A stretch of 64,000 nt of DNA from Peribacillus frigoritolerans (GTDB lineage: Bacteria > Bacillota > Bacilli > Bacillales > DSM-1321): positions 4,754,778-4,818,777 of the forward strand of contig NZ_KV440950.1 in NCBI RefSeq assembly GCF_001636405.1, in the 5' to 3' direction. The translations under genes and the position numbers were made by a program. Positions 8,126-16,621 of this stretch are shown piece after piece (position 1 is the first letter of the stretch; every line of letters begins with the position of its first letter). The notes beneath the pieces were generated by a model. The model saw nothing but the letters and a program-made list of their open reading frames with translations, had not been told where the DNA came from and ran no database searches.

Positions 8126-8462
8126 GGTTCATCACCTTTCTGTTCATAAGTCCATTTTATAATGAAAACAAGCATTTTTACAGACTTTTCTATTATCCTG
8201 CCAATTTCCCCCTATTAACAGGGGCGACCTTAAAAGGAAGGGTTTCATATATGAACTCCCTTCCTGGATTGATTATCCAGTTGCTTCTCCGCAAAACTGA
8301 AGCGCTACTTGCAGGTCCAAAATTCTCTGGCGGATTTTTGAGTATCGTTCCATTTCAGGAACTTCTTTATTCGTAAGTGGTGGACCTTTATCTGCCGCTA
8401 TCGTCATGGTTTATCCTTCAAATGGTTTAAGAGATACCACTAATATATATTTACTTGAAAGG
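8126..8462. other. Gene-free stretch
   Basis: I see no supported gene, repeat or RNA here. A short plus-strand open frame has a poor start context and no recognisable product. Confidence 0.5.
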
Positions 8463-8505
8463 AAAACGGCCTTTTCCCGATTGAATATCGAAAAAGGCCG
8501 CTTTT
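8463..8505 (-). terminator. Terminator of the yfmJ-like gene, near-identical to the one at 9790
   Basis: AAAACGGCCTTTT (8463-8475) pairs with AAAAAGGCCGCTTTT (8491-8505). The whole element, loop included (CCCGATTG), is almost the same as the hairpin at 9791-9828. Confidence 0.82.
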
Positions 8506-8563
8506 GTTATAGCTGCTTAAAAATCACAACGAAGAACCTTCCTCAGCTTTATTTCCATAAAAC

Positions 8564-9595
8564 TTATAGTTGAGCGAATTCGGGTTCCGCAACTTTTACA
8601 AGCTGTTTTCCGAGGTTCGTTCCTTTAAACAGACCTAAAAATGCATCCGGTGTGTTTTCGAACCCTTCAATAATCGTTTCTTCATACTTAAGCTTTCCTT
8701 CTTGAAGCCACTTACCTAATTCCGTAGCACCCTCCTGGAATCTAGCAGCATAATTTCCAACTGTGAAACCTTTCATTAGTGCACTGGTTTTGATCATTGC
8801 CGATTGCAGACGCGGTCCTAGATCCTTTCCTTCCGCGTTATATGAGGAAATCGCCCCGCATAATGGAATTCGGGCATTCGCATTCAAAAGTGTAAAAACA
8901 GCATCGGACACCTCGCCGCCAACATTATCGAAATAAACATCGACTCCATCAGGAACAGCATTGGCTAAATCTGTCGCAAAACTATCACTTTTATAATTTA
9001 CCGCTCCATCAAACCCGAGCTCTTTCGTTAAGTACTCAAGTTTTTCATCCGAACCAGCGATGCCAACAACCTTCGCACCTTTAATCTTAGCAATTTGTCC
9101 GACTACTGAACCAACTGCTCCAGCCGCTCCTGAAACGACTACCGTTTCACCTTCTTGAGGTTTACCAATATCAAGCAAACCAAAATAAGCAGTTAAACCT
9201 GTCATTCCAAGAATCCCTAAATGAGTTGTGACCGGTGCCACCTTGGGATCAATCACACGGATTTCCTTTTCAGTGACAACTGTGTATTCTGCCCAGTCGA
9301 TATTCCCAACAACGACATCCCCTTGTTTGAAGGAACTCGATTTCGACTCAACAACTTCAGCAACAACGCCCCCCGTGATGACCTTATTCAATTCAAATGG
9401 AGCTATATATGATTTGGTATCTTGCATTCTGCCACGCATGTATGGATCGACAGATAAATATAGTGTACGTACTAAAATCTCATTATCCTTCGGTGTGGGA
9501 ACTGCACTCTCAACAAAGTTAAAATCCCCTTTCGAAGGCATACCTTTCGGACGATTTGCCAGGGTGATTATTTGTTGTTTGGTTTGTGTCATCAT
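8564..9595 (-). CDS. yfmJ: NADP-dependent medium-chain oxidoreductase (YfmJ / curcumin reductase-like)
   Basis: A 343-residue zinc-free MDR-family enzyme that reduces the double bond of alpha,beta-unsaturated ketones or aldehydes with NADPH. 'L-Y-L-S-V-D-P-Y-M-R-G-R-M' in the N-terminal GroES-like domain and the Rossmann motif 'V-S-G-A-A-G-A-V-G-S-V-V-G-Q' near residue 153 are typical of the leukotriene B4 12-hydroxydehydrogenase / CurA group; 'Y-F-D-N-V-G-G-E' follows. There are no structural-zinc cysteines. The ATG at 9595 (or the next codon) follows GGAGG closely. It appears monocistronic. The natural substrate is not known; detoxification of reactive carbonyls is the usual suggestion. Confidence 0.88.
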   Translation of the reverse strand: MMTQTKQQIITLANRPKGMPSKGDFNFVESAVPTPKDNEILVRTLYLSVDPYMRGRMQDTKSYIAPFELNKVITGGVVAEVVESKSSSFKQGDVVVGNIDWAEYTVVTEKEIRVIDPKVAPVTTHLGILGMTGLTAYFGLLDIGKPQEGETVVVSGAAGAVGSVVGQIAKIKGAKVVGIAGSDEKLEYLTKELGFDGAVNYKSDSFATDLANAVPDGVDVYFDNVGGEVSDAVFTLLNANARIPLCGAISSYNAEGKDLGPRLQSAMIKTSALMKGFTVGNYAARFQEGATELGKWLQEGKLKYEETIIEGFENTPDAFLGLFKGTNLGKQLVKVAEPEFAQL

Positions 9596-9787
9596 TGTTC
9601 CTCCTTGGTTTGAATACGTAATTTCGAAAAGAAGCGTATCACTGATGAAGTTCTTAGGTCAAAGAAAATGATTGGCTATTGCTTCCATAACACTATTTAT
9701 GTATCCTTTCCTGAAAACCTCAAACTTGCTACAGCCTATTATGTCCCATGTTTTTCATTTTAATAAACGTTTCGCTCACCAGAAAAA

Positions 9788-9830
9788 TTTAACGGCCTTT
9801 CCCCGATTGGATACCGGAAAAAGGCCGCAG
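9788..9830 (-). terminator. Terminator of mgtE, near-duplicate of the one at 8463
   Basis: CGGCCTTT and AAAGGCCG arms (9793-9800, 9820-9827) enclose CCCGATTGGATACCGG. It lies about 75 nt after the mgtE stop and matches the yfmJ terminator almost base for base. Confidence 0.75.
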
Positions 9831-9904
9831 CTTGAAATACTCTTTTTTTATTTTCCGTTACAGGGCTACTGCCCATTCTTCTTATGAACTAATTCATGGA
9901 TAGT

Positions 9905-11262
9905 CTACATCAATTTTGAAATGAACATCGTTGCAATTCCAAAGTAAATTAGTAACGAGAGTATATCATTCAGTGTTGTAATTAGCGGACCAGACGCAAC
10001 TGCGGGATCGATGTTGAATTTATATAATATCAAAGGAATAATGGTCCCAGCTAAAGTCCCGATAATCAAGGTCATCACCAATGAACTTCCCACCACTAAT
10101 CCCAAAACGGGATTTCCCTGCCAAACATAAGCTATGATGGAAATTAATATTCCGCAGGTGATGCCTATTATCAAGCCAACTTTCAGTTCCCGTATAATGA
10201 GCCTGGTCACGACTCCTTTATCCGTATCACTAGTGATTAGGCCTCTTACAACAACAGCTAAAGATTGAGTGCCTGTATTTCCAGTCATCCCTGCGATCAT
10301 CGGCATAAAGAAGGCAAGTGCAACAACTTTGGACAAGGTTTCTTCAAAACCGCTTATAATGGTTCCGGACACTAATCCGATGAATAAAAGTAAAATAAGC
10401 CAGGGCAGCCGACGATATGCGGCCACATGCGCCTTCGTGTCAAAGTCTATAGCTTTACCGGATGCCGATAATTTTTCAATATCTTCATTCGCTTCCTTAA
10501 TGACAACATCAATAATATCATCGACGGTTACAATTCCTAATAACTCATTATTTTTTTCAACTACTGGAATTGCTAAAAAATCATATCGCTCGATAACGCG
10601 AGCCACCTCTTCTTGGTCTTCATCTGCAGATACGGAGATAACCCGGCTGTACATAATATCTTGAATTTTTTCAGATTCATCATTTATTATTAAATCCCGA
10701 TACGAGACAACACCTACTAATTTTTTACCATTATCTATTACATAAAGATAGTTGATCGTTTCCGAAAACTCCGCAAAGATTTTCAGTTTTTCAACTGATT
10801 CACGCACCGAATAATGTTGGGGGATCCATACAAAACGGTTTGTCATGATTCTCCCTGCCGTTTCAGGGGGATAATTCATGATATTTTGAACGATTTTTGA
10901 TTCTTCTTGTTTCATGCCAGAAAGAAGTTCTTCGATTTTTCCAGGGGATAGGTCCTCTAACAATGAAGCTAGATCATCATTATCCATTAAATCCATTACA
11001 TGTCCGGATTTTTCTATTCCCAATTTACTAAGAATTTTTAATTGATGGACTTTCTCAACTTCTTGAATCAGTTCAGCGATTTGTTCTGAATCGAGTAACA
11101 ACAAGAAGCGTGTATGATGTTTTTCTGGGAGCCCCTCAAAAATACGCGCAATGTCATATGGTTGGAGTTCATCCAATATCGCTTGAAATTCTTTCTTTTT
11201 CCTTCTTTTAATACCTTTATGATCTGTAAAGTCATTTGATCTTCCGTCAGGACTTTTATCAT
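9905..11262 (-). pseudogene. mgtE: Magnesium transporter MgtE, apparent 1-nt frameshift near the 5' end
   Basis: MgtE is an inner-membrane Mg2+ channel. From about 11195 to the stop the frame encodes the N domain ('F-Q-A-I-L-D-E-L-Q-P-Y-D-I-A-R'), two CBS domains and five C-terminal membrane helices ('P-M-I-A-G-M-T-G-N-T-G-T-Q-S' pore region, intact). The natural N-terminus is in another frame: ATG at 11262 with AGGAG 11 nt upstream gives M-I-K-V-L-T-E-D-Q-M-T-L-Q-I-I-K-V-L-K-E-G-K-R-K, which joins the rest only if one A is added to the A-rich run near 11186-11200. Reading the long frame from a TTG at 11293 yields a nonsensical leader overlapping the ribosome site. So the gene is either newly frameshifted or carries a sequencing error. 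It is preceded by an M-box riboswitch. Confidence 0.85.
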
Positions 11263-11407
11263 CTTGTCTCTCACTCCTTTTTAGGGGAGCCAAAAAATAT
11301 TTCCCTTAAATATTAAAAGTAAAAAAAATATTATTATTCCCCTTCCAAAATCTTGTTTCCATTCACGAGTATGTCTTCGTGAATCGTTATCCAAATCCCT
11401 CACCTCC

Positions 11408-11449
11408 AGGAAAAAAATAAAAACACCTCCATTACAAATGAAGGTGTTA
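11408..11449 (-). terminator. Expression-platform terminator of the M-box
   Basis: AACACCTTCATTTG and its complement enclose a short loop (11422-11449), followed on the minus strand by TTTTTATTTTTTT. It sits between the riboswitch aptamer and mgtE, as expected for Mg2+-induced termination. Confidence 0.88.
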
Positions 11450-11536
11450 AATACGGTATATATGCGTACATTGTCTGGATGACAAATACAAACAGCCGTA
11501 TATGACTGAATGACAAATACAAGCATAAATCCAGTT

Positions 11537-11703
11537 CCTCCATTCGTAGAGCTTTAGCACTGTGTGGCATAGGACAAAGCCAGCTACATTAAAAACCACC
11601 TTATGTCGATGGTTTCTGTTGACCCATTGGCGTCTTTCGACATTTTTGGGCAGTAGCGTATCTCCTACACAGGAGCCTCACCTAACGAGGATATTTAATT
11701 TAC
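11537..11703 (-). ncRNA. M-box magnesium riboswitch (ykoK leader)
   Basis: On the minus strand the conserved blocks occur in the right order: CTCGTTAGGTGAGGCTCCT, then GATACGCTACTGCCC, GACGCCAATGGGTCAACAG, GGTGGTTTTTAATGTAGCTGG, and finally GTGCTAAAGCTCTACGAATG GAGG. These match the B. subtilis ykoK/mgtE M-box as I know it. The RNA folds around several Mg2+ ions; folding favours the downstream terminator and shuts off mgtE when Mg2+ is ample. Confidence 0.95.
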
Positions 11704-11709
11704 ACATCC

Positions 11710-11738
11710 ACTCTAAAAGAGTTTCATTTAGATGTCAA
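11710..11738 (-). promoter_or_regulatory. Sigma-A promoter of the M-box/mgtE transcript
   Basis: TTGACA (11738-11733), a 17-bp spacer and TAGAGT (11715-11710) lie just upstream of the first conserved riboswitch block. Confidence 0.75.
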
Positions 11739-12032
11739 TGGTTAATTCAAATAATTCTAATTTTGACCTGATATCCATCCCCCAAAAAGTTACCTGAAAA
11801 AAAACACCGACTTTTGCTCTCCCGGTTATTATGTCTGATTGAATGTCCCTTCGATATTTTTTAAAAAATTCCCTCTTAACAGCCACAATTGCCACCCTTT
11901 TTAAAAGGATACAACGGAGAAATACATGCAACTACAAGGGAAAATATTGGAATTATATATTGAAACTTACTTATAATGAAGACGGATATCCAATGACTGA
12001 GTCTAATTATTTCAAGAAAGGAACTGGCTCAA
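11739..12032. other. Intergenic stretch between mgtE promoter and lipoprotein gene
   Basis: Apart from the two flanking promoter/ribosome-site regions I see no gene or repeat here; the short open frames on both strands lack start signals. Confidence 0.5.
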
Positions 12033-13364
12033 ATGAAAAAAATTTTGTCGATTATATGTATTATCGTAAGTGCTGCTTTATTAATCGCAGGTTGCAGAAC
12101 CAAGGACGAGGTACAGGTGGAAGAGAAATCGAAGGAAGTGAGCTCATTGAATGCTATTGAAGGCAGATGGGAAGGAGATATTAAGATCCCCAATCAACCG
12201 CTTCCAATCATTGTTCATTTTACGAAGAAAGATGGAACGATAAGCATTCCTGTTCAAGGGTTGAACGAATTCCCCTTAACAAGTGTAAGGTTAAGTGAAT
12301 CAGACTTGTTTTTTGATATGAAAATCCAAAATCAGCAAATTACGTTTGATGGGAAAGTAAATCAGGATAAGATTTCAGGAACATTTGTTCAAAAAGGGCA
12401 AGCCTTCCCTTTTGAATTGCTCAAGAAATCCGATCAGGCAGTTGAAGAAAAAGAATCAGGTGAAATCGTGCAGGCCGACTTAAAGAACGGAACCATTAAA
12501 GGCCTTTTAGAAACACCAAAACATGAAGGGCCTTTTCCTGTGATGATTATAATTGCGGGTTCCGGGCCGACCGATAAAGATGGTAACACCATTGCAAATC
12601 CCGGGAAAAATAATAGTTTGAAAATGTTAGCCGAAAGTCTTGCTGAAAAAGGGATTGCAAGCATCAGGTATGATAAGCGAGGAATTGGTGAAAATATGCA
12701 ATTGGCAGGAAAAGAAGAGGACCTGAGATTTGAACAGTATATTGATGATGCAGCTGCCTGGGTCCAATTTGCCAAAAAGGATGGCCGTTTTTCAAAAGTC
12801 GGCATCATCGGCCATAGCGAAGGCTCGTTAATTGGAATGGCAGCCGCAAAGAAAACAGAAACAGACATATTCATTTCATTGGCGGGTGCAGGCGAACCTA
12901 TTGACCAAGTTCTCATCAAACAGCTTGAAGAGCAGCTTACACCGGCGTTATTAACGGAATCCAAAGTTATACTGGCAAAGCTAAAACAAGGAAAACAAGT
13001 CGAGACCGTCAGTGCTGATCTGCAAAGTGTATTCCGCCCCTCTGTTCAGCCTTACATGATTTCTTGGATTCAATATAACCCGCTAGAATCAGTAAAGGAA
13101 CTGAATATCCCTGTTCTAATCGTAAACGGCAATAGAGACATTCAAGTACCGGCAACTAATGCAAAAGCGTTACATGAGGAAAAAAGCGATTCAGAATTAC
13201 TTATAATCGAAAAGATGAATCATGTATTGAAAGAAGCCCCTGAAGATCGAGCAGGAAATTTAGCAACCTATACAAATCCTGAACTGCCATTATCCTCTGG
13301 ATTGGTGAGTGGAATCATTGAATTTTTAAACAAAAATGACATCACCAGTAAAAATACCAATTGA
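12033..13364 (+). CDS. Lipoprotein alpha/beta hydrolase
   Basis: 443 residues. A signal peptide ends in lipobox L-I-A-G-C (Cys21), so the enzyme should be anchored outside the membrane. Residues about 40-130 form a beta-rich N-terminal domain ('G-R-W-E-G-D-I-K-I-P', 'I-S-G-T-F-V-Q-K-G'). The rest is an alpha/beta hydrolase: oxyanion region 'I-A-G-S-G-P-T-D-K-D-G-N', nucleophile elbow G-H-S-E-G-S near residue 260, acid in 'N-G-N-R-D-I-Q-V-P', and base in 'M-N-H-V-L-K'. Such proteins act as esterases or acyl-peptide-type hydrolases; the substrate is unknown. The ATG has AAAGGAACT upstream. It stands alone between mgtE (divergent) and a repeat-rich gap. Confidence 0.85.
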   Translation: MKKILSIICIIVSAALLIAGCRTKDEVQVEEKSKEVSSLNAIEGRWEGDIKIPNQPLPIIVHFTKKDGTISIPVQGLNEFPLTSVRLSESDLFFDMKIQNQQITFDGKVNQDKISGTFVQKGQAFPFELLKKSDQAVEEKESGEIVQADLKNGTIKGLLETPKHEGPFPVMIIIAGSGPTDKDGNTIANPGKNNSLKMLAESLAEKGIASIRYDKRGIGENMQLAGKEEDLRFEQYIDDAAAWVQFAKKDGRFSKVGIIGHSEGSLIGMAAAKKTETDIFISLAGAGEPIDQVLIKQLEEQLTPALLTESKVILAKLKQGKQVETVSADLQSVFRPSVQPYMISWIQYNPLESVKELNIPVLIVNGNRDIQVPATNAKALHEEKSDSELLIIEKMNHVLKEAPEDRAGNLATYTNPELPLSSGLVSGIIEFLNKNDITSKNTN

Positions 13365-13610
13365 GAATTGTGTCTCCCCCGGGTTTGCAAAGATCACTCA
13401 AATGATTCTTGTACCTACAATATTAGGGTGAATAATCTTTTTAGGTTGTTTCATCTTAGCCCTGGGTATCCCATAAGTGTTTTGTATTACTAAAAGAAAT
13501 GAAGATCACTAAAAATTTGAATTGAATAGTTTATTGGATGAGTTAAAAGCATTTTAAATAAATTCTATATAAAAAAACAAAAGGGTTCTATCTTAAACTT
13601 AAAACATAGT
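13365..13610. other. Intergenic, nothing recognised
   Basis: No gene or stable hairpin is evident after the hydrolase stop. The last 35 bases (ACAAAAGGGTTCTATC onward) belong to the flank of the repeat that follows. Confidence 0.5.
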
Positions 13611-13733
13611 TGATTGGAACGGAAGGTGCGAGACTCCTGCGGGAAAAGCGCGTTCAGGGGAGACCCCGCAGGCGCAAACCGAGGAGGCTCCCCGACCGCC
13701 CGCGGAAAGCGGTGCCTGAAGTGGAAATCAACG
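13611..13733 (+). repeat. Dispersed GC-rich intergenic repeat, copy B3
   Basis: Third copy of the 6651 unit: TGATTGGAAC, CGAGACTCCTGCGGGAAAAG, GACCCCGCAGGCG, CGAGGAGGCT, CGCGGAAAGC, GTGGAAATCAACG. The downstream flank GTCCAAATTTGTACAAGCC recurs at 30109-30135, where it truncates a regulator gene. Confidence 0.88.
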
Positions 13734-13741
13734 TCCAAATT

Positions 13742-13895
13742 TGTACAAGCCAAAATCATTTTTTGTCATTCCCAAAATAGCACCTAGATATATTCTATCG
13801 AGGCGTTTATTGAGCCACGTAAAGTAGCCCTCCTTCATATACATGGCATCAGTTGGCCATGGTGAACGATCCTGTTTCAACAAAATCGCACATCC
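13742..13895 (-). pseudogene. Possible gene fragment of unknown family next to the repeat
   Basis: One minus-strand frame is open and protein-like: it reads C-A-I-L-L-K-Q-D-R-S-P-W-P-T-D-A-M-Y-M-K, then continues E-G-Y-F-T-W-L-N-K-R-L-D-R-I-Y-L-G-A-I-L. It has no start with a ribosome site, meets a TAG upstream, and ends at the repeat. I do not recognise the family. It may be a fragment left when the repeat or a rearrangement cut a gene. Confidence 0.3.
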
Positions 13896-13992
13896 AGAAA
13901 AACAATGGCAGGTAATCTAACAAAGAGGAAGATTTTGTATAAATTCATTAGTATAATTGATGAAATTACAATAAGAAAGGAAGGATCACTCA

Positions 13993-14105
13993 TGCATGCT
14001 TTAAAAAAGAATGCCACATGTATCCTTGAAATCAGTTATCTGTATATACTGTTCTTTTTTTCAGAGCTACAAACTACTACTGCAAGCTTTTTAAAAATAA
14101 AGTAA
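13993..14105 (+). CDS. Possible 37-residue peptide
   Basis: ATG at 13993 has AGAAAGGAAGG about 8 nt upstream and opens a short frame with a hydrophobic stretch ('I-L-E-I-S-Y-L-Y-I-L-F-F-F'). There is no family resemblance. The evidence is only the ribosome site and the membrane-like segment, so this may be chance. Confidence 0.25.
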
Positions 14106-14130
14106 GAATTATGTAATTAAAACCTCTTGA

Positions 14131-14313
14131 ATGAACTATGTTAAATGATTCTACGAACATTCCCTTACGATTATTTTATCTTCATTATTAGCACTTTCAA
14201 CCGTCATAACAGCCAATTTGTACGCCTTGTCTGCGCAAGACCCCTCAAAGGCGAATGGCAATTCCCCTTACTGGTTCCAGATTGATAACCTGGATGCCCG
14301 ACAAGCGTTTTAA
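14131..14313 (+). pseudogene. Possible secreted small protein with an in-frame TGA
   Basis: From ATG 14131 the frame reads M-N-Y-V-K, a TGA at 14146, then F-Y-E-H-S-L-T-I-I-L-S-S-L-L-A-L-S-T-V-I, a convincing hydrophobic signal-peptide core, followed by A-L-S-A-Q-D-P and a short hydrophilic tail ending 'N-L-D-A-R-Q-A-F'. A rho-independent terminator follows at once. Upstream there is no ribosome site. Either a nonsense mutation (TGG to TGA) killed a small exported protein gene, or it is a remnant of a larger one. Confidence 0.35.
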
Positions 14314-14320
14314 GACATTA

Positions 14321-14360
14321 ACTCAGTCCTCCGTAACTCCATAGGGCTGAGCTTTTTTCA
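14321..14360 (+). terminator. Intrinsic terminator
   Basis: CTCAGTCC (14322-14329) pairs with GGGCTGAG (14344-14351) with one G-T pair, followed by CTTTTTT. It directly follows the possible secreted-protein remnant. Confidence 0.7.
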
Positions 14361-14489
14361 ACAGGTAATGATTATTCTACCTATCCTCCCTACTGAGCCA
14401 CCTTACTAGCCGTGAATGAAAAATATTAGAAACATAAGTTCTCCAAAAAAGGACAAACTGTATTTGAAAAAAGAAAGGAGATGTGAGAC

Positions 14490-14618
14490 ATGACAAAAAA
14501 ATTCAATAAAGGCAGCCGTAACCAAAATTCGCCGCAATTACACGGACAAACCCCTGTTAGTGGGGACAACAGCAAAGGAAATAAAAGAAATAAAGATCAG
14601 AGCTCTAAATCAGAGTAA
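14490..14618 (+). CDS. Small basic hydrophilic protein, possibly SspP-like spore protein
   Basis: 42 residues: ATG with GAAAGGAGATG 7 nt upstream, and a perfect terminator right after the stop, so it is a real small gene. The product is rich in Lys, Asn, Ser and Gln, with no hydrophobic segment, and has a central 'H-G-Q-T-P-V-S-G' followed by a Lys/Asn-rich tail. That layout resembles small acid-soluble spore protein P ('Q-P-E-P-L-S-G' then basic Asn-rich tail). The resemblance is short and may be convergent; spore location is an inference. Confidence 0.65.
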   Translation: MTKKFNKGSRNQNSPQLHGQTPVSGDNSKGNKRNKDQSSKSE

Positions 14619-14623
14619 CTAAT

Positions 14624-14658
14624 GAAACAAACCGGTCATATTCAGACCGGTTTGTTTC
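14624..14658 (+). terminator. Intrinsic terminator of the small spore-type gene
   Basis: GAAACAAACCGGTC and GACCGGTTTGTTTC form a perfect 14-bp stem (14624-14637, 14645-14658), starting 6 nt after the stop. Confidence 0.9.
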
Positions 14659-14912
14659 AATTGCAGGCACTCTTCATTGTTAAAAAGAACAATTCTCAAA
14701 GGTCCCTTCTAGCGATCATTGAATTATCCTGTGTAGACTGGACCAGCTTTGATTCCACAAAGCCCAATTCATTAAAAGCGTTCCAAACTGTAAATGGAGT
14801 GGTGCAAAACTGACCCCAGGAAAGTTTTAATTGGAAGGAATTCGTTTTACATATTTAAACCGGATGTGAATGTGAAAAATCATGCTGAGTTAGCTATTCG
14901 ATTCTTTTTGCA

Positions 14913-16412
14913 TTAGATCTTCTGCTCTAGTGTTGATGTCTCCAAATCATCAGTATCTTGATGCGTATAAGTAAAGTTTTTTGTCATCAAACTGACCACC
15001 ACTAAAACAACAATGTTAACAAATAGAGCGATAATACCCACATTCAGGTCTTTTATTGCCTGAGGAAGATAAGGAAACAGTTGACCAATTTTTATATTCC
15101 CCAGTTCCATGATGGAAACTAGCACTCCTCCTGTTATAATCCCGGCAAATGCTCCATGTTTGGTTACAAAATTATTTCTCATCAAACTGGCGAAAAAGGC
15201 AGGAGCTAGTTGTGTGATGAAATTATAGGCGATTAACGCGAGACTAAAGAGGGTATTTCCACCCTGAAAGGTCAAGTATATTCCTAAAAGAGAAATAAGC
15301 GGAACCATGTATTTTACCAGTTTTGCAATCTGTTTTTCCGTTGCTGATGGAGTGAATACGCTATATACATTTTTCGAAAGCAACGTTGATATAGACATCA
15401 ACAGCATGGAACATGGAACTAGAGCGGCTAACACGCCTGTACCACCGATTAAGCCCACAAACCATGGATCAAAATCCTGTTTAGAAAGCTGCAGCAAGAT
15501 CAGATCGGCGTCGCTTCCTTTTAATCCTGGTGTTTGTAAGATAGCAGCGAATCCAACAAAAAAGGCAAACAATAAAATCAATTGGTACAATGGCATTAGG
15601 ATTGCATTTTTTCTTAAGGCTTTCTCGCTAGAGGCAGCATAAATAGGAGAAAACCCGTGCGGCCACATATAAAATCCAATAGAGCTTAATATAACGGTCG
15701 ATATATACCACGATAAGCTCATTCCTTGATCTGGGAGTATGGTAAAGTTCGGCTTTGCCTGTTCAATGGCCTCATACATAGGCTGAAGCCCGCCATAATA
15801 ATGCATGGGGAAATAAACCCCTAGAAATACGATAATGCCCAGAATCAGAATATCCTTCAAAATAGCTGTCCTGGCTGAGCCATGAATACCGGAAACCATT
15901 ACAAAAATGGTAACACCTATTGCTCCAACCCAAATGGCAGCTGTAGAAGAGATTGCCCCATATGATGTTGCAAACACGATATATCCTAATCCCTTCAATT
16001 GCAGGACCAAGTAGCAAGTACAAGCTATAACACCTATAACCGCAACAAGTACACCAAGATAGGGACTTTGATATTTATTTACAAAAAAATCAGATTGGGA
16101 AACTAATTGATGCTTCTTTGCATACCTCCAGATTGCCGGAAATGTCCAATAGGAGATGACTGTAGCCAGACAGCCATATGTGACAATACTAAAGATGGAA
16201 CCACCTTCCCCATAAGCTGAGCCACTTGCACCTAAAAAGGTAAAGGTAGTATACATTTCACCTGCAGATAAAAGGAAAATCAAAAGGGCTCCCATTCCGC
16301 GGCCTCCAACCGACCATTGTTCCAAGTTCATTTCTTTCCCTTTTTTAGCCTGGATACCGATCAAAACGGAAATGACGAAAAAAAACAGGATGAAAAGAAC
16401 GGCAATATTCAT
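14913..16412 (-). CDS. Sodium:solute symporter family protein (YhjB-like)
   Basis: 499 residues with about 13 hydrophobic segments, typical of the SSS family that imports organic solutes with Na+. 'W-S-V-G-G-R-G-M-G-A' after the first helix and 'S-A-G-E-M-Y-T-T-F-T-F-L-G' in the second are SSS hallmarks for the Na+ site. Its start overlaps the stop of the DUF3311 gene by 4 nt (ATGA). The same pairing of a DUF3311 protein and an SSS transporter occurs as B. subtilis yhjC-yhjB. Next to an M20 amidohydrolase, the likely cargo is an N-acylated amino acid or small peptide, but that is inference. Confidence 0.88.
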   Translation of the reverse strand: MNIAVLFILFFFVISVLIGIQAKKGKEMNLEQWSVGGRGMGALLIFLLSAGEMYTTFTFLGASGSAYGEGGSIFSIVTYGCLATVISYWTFPAIWRYAKKHQLVSQSDFFVNKYQSPYLGVLVAVIGVIACTCYLVLQLKGLGYIVFATSYGAISSTAAIWVGAIGVTIFVMVSGIHGSARTAILKDILILGIIVFLGVYFPMHYYGGLQPMYEAIEQAKPNFTILPDQGMSLSWYISTVILSSIGFYMWPHGFSPIYAASSEKALRKNAILMPLYQLILLFAFFVGFAAILQTPGLKGSDADLILLQLSKQDFDPWFVGLIGGTGVLAALVPCSMLLMSISTLLSKNVYSVFTPSATEKQIAKLVKYMVPLISLLGIYLTFQGGNTLFSLALIAYNFITQLAPAFFASLMRNNFVTKHGAFAGIITGGVLVSIMELGNIKIGQLFPYLPQAIKDLNVGIIALFVNIVVLVVVSLMTKNFTYTHQDTDDLETSTLEQKI

Positions 16413-16609
16413 CTTGAATCCCCCTCCTCATTAGCAGGATCAAGTAGATAAATAACCCACATTATACCTGTGGTCAGAACAGACCAGAGTACAATCCAAA
16501 AATGAAAAAATGGCATACCCAGAACATAGGGAGTCACTTTATTTGTAAACAAGGCACCAACGACAAAACCAAGAAACGGGATAATTCCGAGCCAATATAT
16601 CTTTTTCAT
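16409..16609 (-). CDS. DUF3311 small membrane protein (YhjC-like)
   Basis: 66 residues with two membrane helices ('W-L-G-I-I-P-F-L-G-F-V-V-G-A-L-F' and 'F-W-I-V-L-W-S-V-L-T-T-G-I-M-W-V-I-Y-L-L'). This is the DUF3311 family, nearly always encoded just before an SSS symporter and thought to be its accessory subunit. The 4-nt overlap with the symporter start signals translational coupling, and the upstream M20 gene ends 12 nt before its start. Confidence 0.88.
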   Translation of the reverse strand: MKKIYWLGIIPFLGFVVGALFTNKVTPYVLGMPFFHFWIVLWSVLTTGIMWVIYLLDPANEEGDSR

Positions 16610-16621
16610 TCTCTTAGCCCC

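Noticed and set aside
11281..11526. 81-codon minus-strand frame
   Set aside because: It overlaps the M-box terminator and mgtE leader and has no ribosome site.
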